DNA of 64,000 nucleotides from JBLUOA01 sp048060095. Lineage in GTDB: Bacteria; Pseudomonadota; Alphaproteobacteria; Rhodobacterales; Rhodobacteraceae. The stretch is from NCBI RefSeq assembly GCF_048060095.1, contig NZ_JBLUOA010000002.1:310001-374000 (forward strand), written 5' to 3'. Both the position numbers and the translations under genes were made by a program. This document shows, in pieces, positions 52,185 to 60,701 of this stretch. The notes beneath the pieces were generated by a model. It saw only the letters and a list, made by a program, of their open reading frames with translations, made no database searches and had not been told where the DNA came from. Within the stretch, counting starts at the first letter, position 1, and the number at the start of each line of letters is the position of its first letter.

Positions 52185-53539
52185 GCCGCTACCCCGATCT
52201 TGGCCGACCGCCGCCAGAACCGAAGGTGCATCAGCACGCCCGCAAGCCCAAGCCCGATAACAAGTCCCATCCAGATGCCGACCGCACCGAAATCCAATAT
52301 GAAACCAAGCACATAGCTCGAAGTCATCCCGACGGCCCAATAGCTGAGGCCGGCGATGAACATCGGCCCCTGCGTGTCCTGCACCCCCCGCAGCAGGCCC
52401 AGCGCCATGACCTGCGCGCCATCGGCCACCTGAAACAGCGCCGCGACGATCAGCAAGCTGACCCCGACGGAAATAATCTCGGGGTATTGGGGATCGTTCG
52501 CGTCAAGAAAAAGACTGATCAGCCATTCCGGCACCGCAAGGAACAGCGCAACGGTCAGCAGCGCCGCGATGGCCGAGAGGCCGACGGCGACAATGCCGCC
52601 CCTGCGCAACTCCACCTCATTTCCCCGCCCGGCGGCGCGGCCGGCGCGGACGGTGGCGGCGGTCGACAGCCCCAGATGGATCATGAAGGTGATCGACGCG
52701 ATCTGAAGCGCGATCCCATGCGCCGCCAGCGCCACGGTCCCGATCCAGCCCATCATCACGGTGGTCGCGGCGAACAACCCGACCTCGGCCAGATTGGTCA
52801 ACCCGATGGGCCAGCCGAGCTTATAGACCGTCGCCATCGCCTCCCAATCCGGGCGCCATAGCCGCTGGAACAGCGCGTGTTGCGGCAACCTTCGCAGCGC
52901 GTAAACCGTGAGGTAAATCAATGCGATAGCGTTCGCTCCGACCGACGCAATCGCCGCGCCCTGCACCCCAAGCTCTGGCGCGCCCCAGTTCCCGAAGATC
53001 AGCGCGTAGTTCACAATCGCATTCAGCACGGCGGACGCAATCGTCGCCCACAGGACGACCCGCGTGATCTCCATCGCCGACAGGTAGCTTTTCAGCACCA
53101 TCACCAGCAGTTGCGCCAGCATCCCCCACGCCGCGATCCGGGCGTAGGTTTGGGCGATGGTGGCAATCACCTCTTCCTGCCCCAGCATCAGCAGGAAGGT
53201 CTTGGACCACAGAAGGATCGGCAGCACGCAGGCAAAATAAAGGATCGACAGCCACATCCCCATCCGCGTCGTGCGGCGGATCTGCACGTCGTCCCCGGCT
53301 TCGGACGCCGCGGCGACCAGCGGCATGACCGCAAAGGCAAAGCCCGACCCGACGATGAAGAACACGAAGCTCATCGTGCCCATCAGCGTCACGGCGGCCA
53401 GTGCCTCGACGTCATACCACCCCAGCATCACCGTGTCGGTCACGGTGACGGCCATCTGCGCCAGGTGGCTCAGGATAAGCGGCCCGCCGAGAAGCATCAG
53501 CTTCGAGGCGTGCTCCTTATATGGGATCTGATCGGCCAT
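52181..53539 (-). CDS. MATE family efflux transporter
   Basis: A 452-residue transporter with twelve membrane helices in two MatE halves: ILSHLAQMAVTVTDTVMLGW near the start and GLTNLAEVGLFAATTVMMGW in the second half. It belongs to the NorM-like group exporting cationic drugs with Na+ or H+. The start at 53539 gives MADQIPYKEHASK. Substrate unknown. It lies downstream of ppk2 but with a 64-nt gap. Confidence 0.92.
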   Translation of the reverse strand: MADQIPYKEHASKLMLLGGPLILSHLAQMAVTVTDTVMLGWYDVEALAAVTLMGTMSFVFFIVGSGFAFAVMPLVAAASEAGDDVQIRRTTRMGMWLSILYFACVLPILLWSKTFLLMLGQEEVIATIAQTYARIAAWGMLAQLLVMVLKSYLSAMEITRVVLWATIASAVLNAIVNYALIFGNWGAPELGVQGAAIASVGANAIALIYLTVYALRRLPQHALFQRLWRPDWEAMATVYKLGWPIGLTNLAEVGLFAATTVMMGWIGTVALAAHGIALQIASITFMIHLGLSTAATVRAGRAAGRGNEVELRRGGIVAVGLSAIAALLTVALFLAVPEWLISLFLDANDPQYPEIISVGVSLLIVAALFQVADGAQVMALGLLRGVQDTQGPMFIAGLSYWAVGMTSSYVLGFILDFGAVGIWMGLVIGLGLAGVLMHLRFWRRSAKIGVAA

Positions 53540-53603
53540 CCCAGCGGCTTATGCCAGTTTCACTGCCCAGGCAAGGACCGCGAGGATGGACGCCCAGCGC
53601 CGG

Positions 53604-54503
53604 CTACCGCCCGCTTGGGTGCAGGGTCGCGCCCAGAATGTGATCGGCCTGATGAATAACGTGGCTTGCGTGGCCCACGATCAGCGGATCTGGCGGGGTC
53701 GCGATCTTGGGGTCTTTGTCGGGATAATCCAGCGTCGACAGAAAGTGCTTCATGCAGTTCAGGCGCGCACGTTTCTTGTCGTTCGACTTGATGATCGTCC
53801 ACGGCGCATCGGCGGTGTCGGTGTAAAAGAACATCGCCTCTTTCGCCTCTGTGTAGTCGTCCCATTTCGACAGGCTCGCCTGGTCGATGGGTGACAGTTT
53901 CCACCGTTTCAGCGGATCGGACTTGCGGCTTTCAAAACGGCGGCGTTGTTCTTCTTGCGTGACGGAAAACCAATATTTGTAAAGCTGAACGCCCGACCGG
54001 GCCAGCATCCGCTCAAGCTCCGGGGTCTGGCGCATGAATTCCAGATATTCGCCGGGGGTGCAGAACCCCATCACCCGCTCAACACCCGCGCGGTTATACC
54101 AACTGCGGTCGTAGAATACCATTTCGCCCGCCGTCGGGAGGTTTTCGATATAGCGCTGGTAATACCACTGGCCACGCTCGTGATCCGTCGGCTTGTTCAG
54201 GGCGACGACCCGCGCTTCGCGGGGGTTCAAATGCTCCATGAACCGCTTGATCGTGCCGCCCTTCCCCGCCGCATCGCGCCCTTCAAACAACAGCGCGAAT
54301 TTCTGGCCCGTCTCGGAAACCCATTTCTGCACCTTCAAAAGCTCGGCCTGAAGCTCTGCCTTCTCCGCCTCATAGGCGCGTTTCGACAGCTTCACGGTAT
54401 AGGGATACTTCCCCGTCTCAAACGCTTGGCGGATCTTGTCCGGCGTTACGGTCGGGAAACCCGGATCAACGGAATTTTTCGCAGCATTTTGGGATTGCGG
54501 CAT
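53604..54503 (-). CDS. ppk2: polyphosphate kinase 2
   Basis: A 299-residue PPK2 family enzyme. Walker A is FEGRDAAGKGGTIKRF (about residue 70), Walker B FYDRSWYNRAGVERV, and the lid region includes QEEQRRRFESRKSDPLKRWK. Single-domain PPK2 uses polyphosphate to phosphorylate GDP or ADP. An FNR-like box lies 61-74 nt upstream. Nearby genes do not hint at its use. Confidence 0.95.
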   Translation of the reverse strand: MPQSQNAAKNSVDPGFPTVTPDKIRQAFETGKYPYTVKLSKRAYEAEKAELQAELLKVQKWVSETGQKFALLFEGRDAAGKGGTIKRFMEHLNPREARVVALNKPTDHERGQWYYQRYIENLPTAGEMVFYDRSWYNRAGVERVMGFCTPGEYLEFMRQTPELERMLARSGVQLYKYWFSVTQEEQRRRFESRKSDPLKRWKLSPIDQASLSKWDDYTEAKEAMFFYTDTADAPWTIIKSNDKKRARLNCMKHFLSTLDYPDKDPKIATPPDPLIVGHASHVIHQADHILGATLHPSGR

Positions 54504-54563
54504 GTGGCGTCTCCTGTCCTCTGTTCACATGCGCAATCGTTGCATATGCGACAGAAACGCGCC

Positions 54564-54577
54564 TTGACGTGGATCAA
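54564..54577 (-). promoter_or_regulatory. FNR-like box upstream of ppk2
   Basis: TTGACGTGGATCAA fits TTGAY-N4-ATCAA (one change from the perfect FNR palindrome). Its centre is about 67 nt from the ppk2 start codon, a suitable spacing for a class II site if the leader is short. It could link polyphosphate use to oxygen. Confidence 0.45.
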
Positions 54578-54664
54578 CGGTTTTGGAGTTTTTCACACAG
54601 TAGAAATCAACAAACGAAAGACACGAAACGAAAGCGAAGCGTTCAAAAAATTCTGGGAATATAG

Positions 54665-54721
54665 ATACCGTCCCCCCTCCGGGGAAATCTCGTCGGTGCC
54701 ATCAGGCGATAGGGACGGTAT
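54665..54721. repeat. nested inverted-repeat element
   Basis: ATACCGTCCC (54665-54674) and GGGACGGTAT (54712-54721) are exact reverse complements with 37 nt between, which include a smaller CCCC/GGGG hairpin. It lies between the small 54771 gene and ppk2, 50 nt downstream of the former's stop. It may be a structured 3' UTR or a small RNA. Confidence 0.5.
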
Positions 54722-54770
54722 GTAGATTGTCAGGTTTGAGCGCCGGGAAACCTCCGTCGGCCACTGCGTT

Positions 54771-54953
54771 TCAGGCGATGAACATGTTTTCCGTGTGGCG
54801 GAACATCAGACGCTGAGACCGTTCGGCTTTGCGTTTTGCTGCATGATCCCCAAAATCAGCAACATTTCCGGCATGGTCGTCGCGGCGGCGTGACAGGCTT
54901 TCAAGTGCAGACAGGCGGCCGTTGCGTGCTTTCATGATCAGGTCGTTGGACAT
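54771..54953 (-). CDS. small basic protein, unknown
   Basis: A 60-residue protein with many charged residues (KARNGRLSALESLSRRRDDH, then AKRKAERSQRLMFR), no membrane helix and a helical outlook; probably binds nucleic acid or protein, but this is inference. CGGAG stands 8 nt before the ATG at 54953, a good ribosome binding site. No similar gene is known to me. Confidence 0.55.
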   Translation of the reverse strand: MSNDLIMKARNGRLSALESLSRRRDDHAGNVADFGDHAAKRKAERSQRLMFRHTENMFIA

Positions 54954-55491
54954 TGTGTTTCTCCGATTGATGAGTGTGTCAGTCGTGTTCTTGGTTGAGT
55001 GTTACCCTTCGATGACTTCAACGATCCTGTTGAAATGTGGCGTATTTTGGGCAAATATGGGCAAAAGGATGGCGGCGGGGGCCCCGCATTAACCTGTATT
55101 AAGGCCGAAAATCGGCGTTTTACGGCCCTGTTTTTTTGAGCAAAATACTGATATTATTGGGAAATTTTGCGCGTCGCGCGGGATCGCGGCCCTGTTTTTC
55201 CAATGGAATCGCCCGCCCGAAAAAAGTGCCCTTTGGACATGTCTAAAAGTCAGGTTTTGGAAACGGTGCAAAATTTCGGGCCACAAAAAAGCCCAGATTG
55301 GAAACGAACGCACTCTCCTAATGATAGAATCAGTGGGGCGATTTTCACCCCTCCCGGCACGCCCCGTCACATGACCCCGTGAAATCACCGGGCGACTCCG
55401 CAAATCTCCGGCGCTCAGGGCCGATCACCCGTTGCCCCGCCCGGTCGCCCTGCACTAAGATAACGCCAACGACACAATAAGAGCAGCACAC
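54954..55491. other. 538-bp gap without a gene, upstream of parE
   Basis: No convincing coding region. It is AT-richer in parts. CGGCCCTGTTTTT occurs twice (about 55122 and 55187), each like a terminator tail, the first after a CCGAAAATCGG hairpin near 55104-55114. The last 100 nt should hold the parE promoter. Open frames in this stretch lack ribosome binding sites and normal codon use. Confidence 0.5.
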
Positions 55492-57453
55492 ATGGCCGAC
55501 GACCTGCTGGGTGGTATGGACCCCGAGAAAGAATATGACGCCTCATCGATTGAGGTGCTGGAGGGGCTGGAGCCTGTCCGCAAGCGCCCCGGTATGTATA
55601 TCGGCGGCACCGACGAACGCGCGCTGCACCATATGGTGGCCGAGGTTCTTGATAATTCAATGGACGAGGCCGTCGCGGGTCACGCCACACGGATCGAGGT
55701 TGAACTCCACGACGACTACGCCGTCACCATCCGCGACAACGGCCGCGGCATCCCGATCGATCCGCATCCGAAATTCCCCGACAAGTCCGCGCTTGAGGTG
55801 ATCCTTTGCACCCTTCACGCGGGCGGCAAATTCTCGGGCAAGGCCTACCAGACCTCCGGCGGCCTTCACGGGGTTGGCGCGTCCGTCGTGAATGCCCTGT
55901 CGGATTCCATGGTCGTGCAGGTCGCGCGGAACAAGGAACTCTACGAACAACGCTTCAGCCGGGGCGTCCCGCTTGGCCCCATCGAAAAGATCGGCGCGGC
56001 CCCGAACCGGCGCGGCACCACCGTCACCTTCCACGCCGACCCCGAAATCTTCGGCCACCACCAGTTCAAGCCCAAGCGTCTGATGACGATGGTGCGCTCC
56101 AAGGCTTACCTGTTCTCCGGCGTTGAAATCCGCTGGAAATCCGCCATCGACCACGGCGAAACCCCGACGGAGGCCACCTTCCACTTCCCCGGCGGGCTGG
56201 CCGACTACCTGAACGAGACCCTGGGCGGAGCCTCCACCTACGCCGAAACCCCCTTCGCGGGCAAAGTCGACTTTCAGGAAAAGTTCGGCGAAACCGGATC
56301 GGTTGAATGGGCGATCAACTGGACCCCGGCGCGCGATGGCTTCCTGCAAAGCTACTGCAACACCGTCCCCACGCCCGAGGGCGGCACCCACGTCACCGGC
56401 TTCTGGGCCGCGGTGCTGAAGGGCATCCGCGCCTATGGCGAACTCGTCAGCAACCGCAAGGCCGCGCAGATCACCCGCGACGACCTGATGAATGGCGGCT
56501 GCGCGCTGGTCTCCTGCTTTATCCGCGACCCGGCCTTTGTCGGCCAGACCAAAGACCGCCTTTCGACGGAATCCGCAGCGCGGCTCGTCGAAAACTCCGT
56601 CCGCGATCACTTCGACAACTGGCTGGCCGGGAACACCAAGGCCGCGGGCGCGATCCTCGACTACCTCGTGCTGCGATCCGAAGAACGCCTGCGCCGCCGG
56701 CAGGAAAAGGAAACCGCCCGCAAATCCGCAACGAAAAAGCTGCGCCTGCCCGGCAAGCTGACCGACTGCACCGCCAAGACCCGCGAGGGGACCGAGCTGT
56801 TCATCGTCGAGGGTGACTCCGCCGGTGGCTCCGCCAAGGGTGCCCGCAACCGTGAAACGCAGGCGCTGCTGCCGCTCAAGGGCAAGATCCTGAACGTGCT
56901 CGGCGCGGCCTCCTCCAAGCTGACGACCAACGCCGAAATCAGCGACCTTTGCGAAGCGCTTGGCGTCGGAATGGGATCGAAATTCAACATCGACGATCTG
57001 CGCTACGACAAGATCATCATCATGACCGATGCCGACGTCGACGGGGCGCATATCGCCTCGCTCCTCATGACGTTCTTTTTCATCCAGATGCGCCCGCTGA
57101 TCGACCGGGGACACCTCTACCTTGCCTGCCCGCCCCTGTTCCGCCTGACCCAAGGCGCAAATCGCGTCTATTGCGTCGACGAGGCCGAAAAGGACGCGCA
57201 ACTCGAAAAAGGCCTTGGCGGCAAAGGCAAGATCGACGTCAGCCGCTTCAAGGGTCTGGGCGAGATGGACGCAAAAGACCTCAAAGAAACCACCATGAAC
57301 CCCGAAACCCGCAAACTGATCCGCGTCAGCATAGACGAGGACGAACCCGGAGAAACCGGAGACCTCGTCGAACGCCTCATGGGGAAAAAGCCCGAGCTGC
57401 GGTTCCAGTATATCCAGGAGAACGCGAGGTTCGTGGAGGAGTTGGATGTTTGA
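55492..57453 (+). CDS. parE: DNA topoisomerase IV subunit B
   Basis: A 653-residue GHKL ATPase subunit. ATP-binding EVLDNSMDEAVAG and DNGRGIPIDPHPKFPDKSALE are at residues 53-105, followed by GGLHGVGASVVNALS, and the TOPRIM segment EGDSAGGSAKGARNRETQAL with TDADVDGAHIASLL. It lacks the 150-residue insert of GyrB, so the shorter length (about 650) supports ParE. It pairs with ParC (not here) to decatenate chromosomes. The next gene starts 9 nt after its stop. Confidence 0.94.
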   Translation: MADDLLGGMDPEKEYDASSIEVLEGLEPVRKRPGMYIGGTDERALHHMVAEVLDNSMDEAVAGHATRIEVELHDDYAVTIRDNGRGIPIDPHPKFPDKSALEVILCTLHAGGKFSGKAYQTSGGLHGVGASVVNALSDSMVVQVARNKELYEQRFSRGVPLGPIEKIGAAPNRRGTTVTFHADPEIFGHHQFKPKRLMTMVRSKAYLFSGVEIRWKSAIDHGETPTEATFHFPGGLADYLNETLGGASTYAETPFAGKVDFQEKFGETGSVEWAINWTPARDGFLQSYCNTVPTPEGGTHVTGFWAAVLKGIRAYGELVSNRKAAQITRDDLMNGGCALVSCFIRDPAFVGQTKDRLSTESAARLVENSVRDHFDNWLAGNTKAAGAILDYLVLRSEERLRRRQEKETARKSATKKLRLPGKLTDCTAKTREGTELFIVEGDSAGGSAKGARNRETQALLPLKGKILNVLGAASSKLTTNAEISDLCEALGVGMGSKFNIDDLRYDKIIIMTDADVDGAHIASLLMTFFFIQMRPLIDRGHLYLACPPLFRLTQGANRVYCVDEAEKDAQLEKGLGGKGKIDVSRFKGLGEMDAKDLKETTMNPETRKLIRVSIDEDEPGETGDLVERLMGKKPELRFQYIQENARFVEELDV

Positions 57454-57462
57454 GGGTTAAGA

Positions 57463-58230
57463 ATGCGATGTATTTCGATAAAGCGGCTAAAGATCCACGA
57501 GCTAGAAGCTACGCTTCGCTATCTTCATAAAGATGATCAAGTGTGGACGCGAAAATCCGCCATATATGGCGAGATTCAAGATAAAGCGATCAAGTCCTTT
57601 GTAGTATTTTTGGGGAAAATTGTGATCGCCTACTTGATCGCAACCTCATTGCGCAATGGAAATGAACTAGCTTTAAAAGTCTCTAACTTTGAGGCATCTG
57701 TGCCTGCGGCCTTTTTTCTCTTCGCCGTTAGCCTTCTCTTGTTGATATCGGCGATGGCATTCAATCATTTGTCCGCAGCGATGACGCTAAAAAACTCGTT
57801 AGCGACTAAGATCAAGCTAATCGGATTCTCGGTCAACGCATATGATCTCCTCCAAAACCGAAGCGACAACGCGCTAGGTGTTCCGGTAGTTATCAACCCG
57901 TTCTTCAGAGAAGCTCTTCCGATTTCTTCGATGCTTGCGCATTTACTGCTGATCGCGATGTTTACTATACTCGTCCCAATCGTCGCATTTGGCTACTATG
58001 TTTTCGACGAACTGGTCATGCTGGGGATGAACAGCCAGATATCTGCGCCCGAGCGAATTTCGGCGTTTGCGGGCGCCGCTATTACAATCTTGTCGGCCAT
58101 GTATGTTGTGCTGTTTCACCTACCACTACCGGTTATCAAGAACACAAAAGGCATCAGATGGGGGTTCCTTTACAGCCTTCCACCTCATCCGTCGGATCAA
58201 GAAAAATTCAGTCGCTGGAGTAGAAGCTAG
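57463..58230 (+). CDS. membrane protein of unknown function (low GC)
   Basis: A 255-residue protein with about four membrane helices: residues 45-62 (FVVFLGKIVIAYLIATS), 80-103 (PAAFFLFAVSLLLLISAMAF), 160-185 and 205-225. A long first segment is soluble (IHELEATLRYLHKDDQVW). No recognised family. GC is far below parE and codon use differs, a sign of transfer. GAGGG stands 6 nt before the ATG at 57463. Despite the 9-nt gap, it is unlikely to be functionally tied to parE. Confidence 0.62.
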   Translation: MRCISIKRLKIHELEATLRYLHKDDQVWTRKSAIYGEIQDKAIKSFVVFLGKIVIAYLIATSLRNGNELALKVSNFEASVPAAFFLFAVSLLLLISAMAFNHLSAAMTLKNSLATKIKLIGFSVNAYDLLQNRSDNALGVPVVINPFFREALPISSMLAHLLLIAMFTILVPIVAFGYYVFDELVMLGMNSQISAPERISAFAGAAITILSAMYVVLFHLPLPVIKNTKGIRWGFLYSLPPHPSDQEKFSRWSRS

Positions 58231-58290
58231 GTCGGGATCTGGTGTGGATCGCTACTCCCACTTTCTAGCAAGAACGACAAACGTATAGTC

Positions 58291-58376
58291 CCCCAAGGGC
58301 GCAAAGGCCCGCGGGGTGGCGCAATCGCGCCGCCCCATGGGGGCGGGTCGGCACGGCCCGGCGTTCTCCGCCGGGC
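58291..58376. repeat. run of three GC-rich hairpins
   Basis: Three adjacent inverted repeats: CCCC-GGGC/GCCC-GGGG (58291-58316), GGTGGCGC/GCGCCGCC (58315-58334), and GCCCGGCG/CGCCGGGC (58356-58376), with a CCCCATGGGG palindrome between the last two. There is no open frame. The layout is like REP/BIME repeats or a structured RNA, and it separates the AT-rich gene from the YdcZ gene. Confidence 0.55.
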
Positions 58377-58448
58377 GTAACCCCCCATTGCCAATCCGCC
58401 ACCCCCGTCCCAAACTCCGCGCACACCAAACCGCCGGAGTCCTCCTTC

Positions 58449-58892
58449 ATGCCCCCCACCCTTCTCTACGCCCTCACCATGCTCGCCGCTGGCATCGGCA
58501 TCCCAATCCTCGCGGCGTTGAACGCGGCGCTGGGGGCGCGGCTTGGATCTCCGGTGGCGGCGGCGTTCTTGCTGTTCATCGTGGCGCTTGCGGGGACGGC
58601 CTGCGTGTTGCTGGTCTCCGGCCCCGGCGCGTTGAAGGGGGCGGCAGGGGCGCCGAAGCACCTGTTCCTCGCCGGGTTGCTCGTCGCGTTCTACGTTCTG
58701 ACGATCACTTGGGTCGCGCCTAAATTCGGTGTCGGCAACGCGGTGTTCTTCGTGCTGCTGGGGCAGTTGATCTCCGCCGCCGCGATCGACCATTTCGGGC
58801 TGTTCGGGGCGCAGGTCTCTCCGCTGTCGCTGACCCGCGCGGGCGGCATCGCGCTGATGGCGGCGGGGGTTTTCGTTACCCAGCAGGTCTAG
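58449..58892 (+). CDS. DMT family protein, YdcZ type
   Basis: A 147-residue membrane protein of the YdcZ/DUF606 family with five helices: LLYALTMLAAGIGIPILAAL, SPVAAAFLLFIVALAGTACV, HLFLAGLLVAFYVLTITWV, and a conserved FGVGNAVFFVLLGQLISAAA. Substrate unknown. It begins 72 nt after the three-hairpin element. No clear promoter. Confidence 0.84.
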   Translation: MPPTLLYALTMLAAGIGIPILAALNAALGARLGSPVAAAFLLFIVALAGTACVLLVSGPGALKGAAGAPKHLFLAGLLVAFYVLTITWVAPKFGVGNAVFFVLLGQLISAAAIDHFGLFGAQVSPLSLTRAGGIALMAAGVFVTQQV

Positions 58893-58928
58893 GGCGCGGG
58901 CGGGGCGTTAACCACGCCGGGGCGGACA

Positions 58929-59015
58929 ATCGTATGCACAGGAGTCATACGTTTGTCATACGCATATCAGACGCAAGTCATACATGGTTTTCCGCATGAA
59001 ATCAGCGCGTTAACC
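58929..59015. repeat. 87-bp iteron-like intergenic element, copy B
   Basis: Begins ATCGTATGCACA and ends TGAAATCAGCGCGTTAACC, as does copy A at 25894-25980, with the same length. Between them are five 11-bp units (58933-58987); the last four share a core CATAC, CATAC, CAGAC, CATAC, which differs from copy A's TGCAC. It lies between convergent genes and contains the ldh-like stop codon. GCGTTAACC also occurs just upstream (58905-58913). Confidence 0.75.
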
Positions 59016-59999
59016 CGCTTCTCCCCGCGCCAGTCCCGAAACCAGCGCCCACACCGCGTCCGGCACATCAACCGGGTCAGCTTCCCGCTTTCCCTGCCCC
59101 GGCATCCGCGCCCCGTCCTCGGCGTTGATCGCCTCGGCCAACTGCCGCAGCCGGTCGGGAAATGCCCCCGAAACCGAGGGGTCGATCAGCAGGTAGAATT
59201 GCCCCAGATCATGCGGCGCACCCTCCGGCGCTTTCAGCGGTTTCACGTCCTGCGACAGCACCCCGCCGGTCATCCCGGCGGCAAGGATTTCCGCCATCAG
59301 GCCAAAGCCCCAGCCTTTGTAACCCCCTGTAGACACTAGGGAACCTTGCAAGGCGGCCTCCGGATCGGTGGTCGGATTTCCGTCCTTGTCAACGGCCCAC
59401 CCCTCGGGGATTTTCTCGCCCGCGGCCTTCGCCATCGTGATCTTTCCAAGCGCGACGGTGGTGGTCGACTGGTCGAACTGCATGGCGATTCCGCCCGCCC
59501 CGTCCGGCACCGAAAACGCGATCGGATTGGTCCCGATCACCCGCGTCTTGCCCCCCGGCGGCGCCACGATGGGCGAAGCATTGGTCATCCCCAGCGCGAT
59601 CATCCCCGCCCGCGCGATCTGTTCGGTGAAATAGCCCAAGGACGTGCAGGTATGCGCATGACCTATGGCCAGCGTCGCCGTCCCGTTTAATTGAGCCGCC
59701 CCAATGGCTTGCGGCAATCCACGAGCAAAGGCAGGCTGCGCGAATCCGTATTTCGCATCGACCTGGACGACCCCCGGACGGGGCTGCGAAACGACAGGTT
59801 CGGCATCGCCCTTGACCCGGCCCGTCCGCAATTGCTGGCAGTAGCTTTCAAGGTAATACAGCCCGCAGATCCGGTTGCCCACGGCCTCGGCCTTGCGCAC
59901 CGCGCGGGCGACCTCTTCGGCGATCCATTCGGCCGCGCCGTGGCGTGTAAGCGCTTGTTTCGTTATGGTTTCGATCTCGTCCAGCGTGACCTGTGGCAT
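59010..59999 (-). CDS. Ldh-family (malate/L-sulfolactate-type) dehydrogenase
   Basis: A 329-residue NAD(P)-dependent oxidoreductase of the YlbC/ComC/Ldh2 family, unrelated to Rossmann-fold malate dehydrogenase. It has HGAAEWIAEEVARAVRKAEA, IGHAHTCTSLGYFTEQIARA with the active-site His, NPIAFSVPDGAGG and a GGYKGWGFGLMAEILAAGMT segment. Substrates may be ureidoglycolate, malate, sulfolactate or a similar 2-hydroxy acid. The stop codon lies inside the copy B repeat. Confidence 0.87.
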   Translation of the reverse strand: MPQVTLDEIETITKQALTRHGAAEWIAEEVARAVRKAEAVGNRICGLYYLESYCQQLRTGRVKGDAEPVVSQPRPGVVQVDAKYGFAQPAFARGLPQAIGAAQLNGTATLAIGHAHTCTSLGYFTEQIARAGMIALGMTNASPIVAPPGGKTRVIGTNPIAFSVPDGAGGIAMQFDQSTTTVALGKITMAKAAGEKIPEGWAVDKDGNPTTDPEAALQGSLVSTGGYKGWGFGLMAEILAAGMTGGVLSQDVKPLKAPEGAPHDLGQFYLLIDPSVSGAFPDRLRQLAEAINAEDGARMPGQGKREADPVDVPDAVWALVSGLARGEAG

Positions 60000-60023
60000 C
60001 TGTGTCCGTCCTCCCTGTGAAGG

Positions 60024-60701
60024 TCAGACCAGCCGACCGTCCTGCAAATGAAGCACACGATCCATCCGCCCCGCAAGCTCTAGGTTATGGGTGGCGATCA
60101 GCGCGGCGAGCCCGGTTTCGCGGGTCAGCACCATCAGCGCGTCAAACACCCGGTCCGAGGTCGCGGGGTCGAGGTTCCCTGTCGGCTCATCCGCGAGCAA
60201 TAGCTTTGGTTTATTGGCCAAAGCACGGCACACCGCGACGCGCTGTTGTTCACCGCCCGACAGGGCGGCGGGGCGGTGATCGGCGCGGTGGTCGATGCCG
60301 ACGCGGGTCAGCAGATCGCGCGCCCGCGCCTCAGCCGCCGCTTGTGCCACGCCATTGGCAAGCTGCGGAAGCACTATGTTTTCAAGGGCCGAAAACTCCG
60401 GCAGCAGGTGGTGGAACTGATAGACGAATCCGACATCCCGCCGCCGCGCCTCTGTCCGCTTCCTGTCGGATCGGCCCGACATGACGGCGCCCCCGATCGC
60501 GACGTCGCCGGTATCGGCCGTGTCGAGCAGCCCCGCGATGTGCAACAGCGTGGATTTCCCGGCACCCGAGGGCGCGACCAGCGCCACAACCTCGCCCGGC
60601 GTGATCGCCAGATCGACGCCCTTCAGCACCGCGACCTCGCCCGGTTTGCCTTTGTTGTAAGCCTTGTAGATGCCCGACAGGGACAGCACCGGATCACTCA
60701 T
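60024..60701 (-). CDS. lolD: lipoprotein-releasing ABC transporter ATPase
   Basis: A 225-residue ABC ATPase: Walker A VAPSGAGKSTLLHIAG, signature ALSGGEQQRVAVCRALANKP and Walker B LLLADEPTGNLDP. It drives release of outer-membrane lipoproteins from the inner membrane with LolC/E. It overlaps lolC by 8 nt and is the second gene of the pair, as usual in alphaproteobacteria. Confidence 0.94.
   Translation of the reverse strand: MSDPVLSLSGIYKAYNKGKPGEVAVLKGVDLAITPGEVVALVAPSGAGKSTLLHIAGLLDTADTGDVAIGGAVMSGRSDRKRTEARRRDVGFVYQFHHLLPEFSALENIVLPQLANGVAQAAAEARARDLLTRVGIDHRADHRPAALSGGEQQRVAVCRALANKPKLLLADEPTGNLDPATSDRVFDALMVLTRETGLAALIATHNLELAGRMDRVLHLQDGRLV

Noticed and set aside
55089..55403. 104-residue frame in the gap before parE
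   Set aside because: No ribosome binding site, composition like non-coding DNA, no recognised motif.
55657..57201. 514-codon open frame opposite parE
   Set aside because: It is the mirror of a high-GC coding region; the protein is rich in Gly, Val and Arg without known motifs, and parE is certain. Same for the frames opposite proS (62415-63500), DUF58 (15935-16840) and MoxR (17481-18311).
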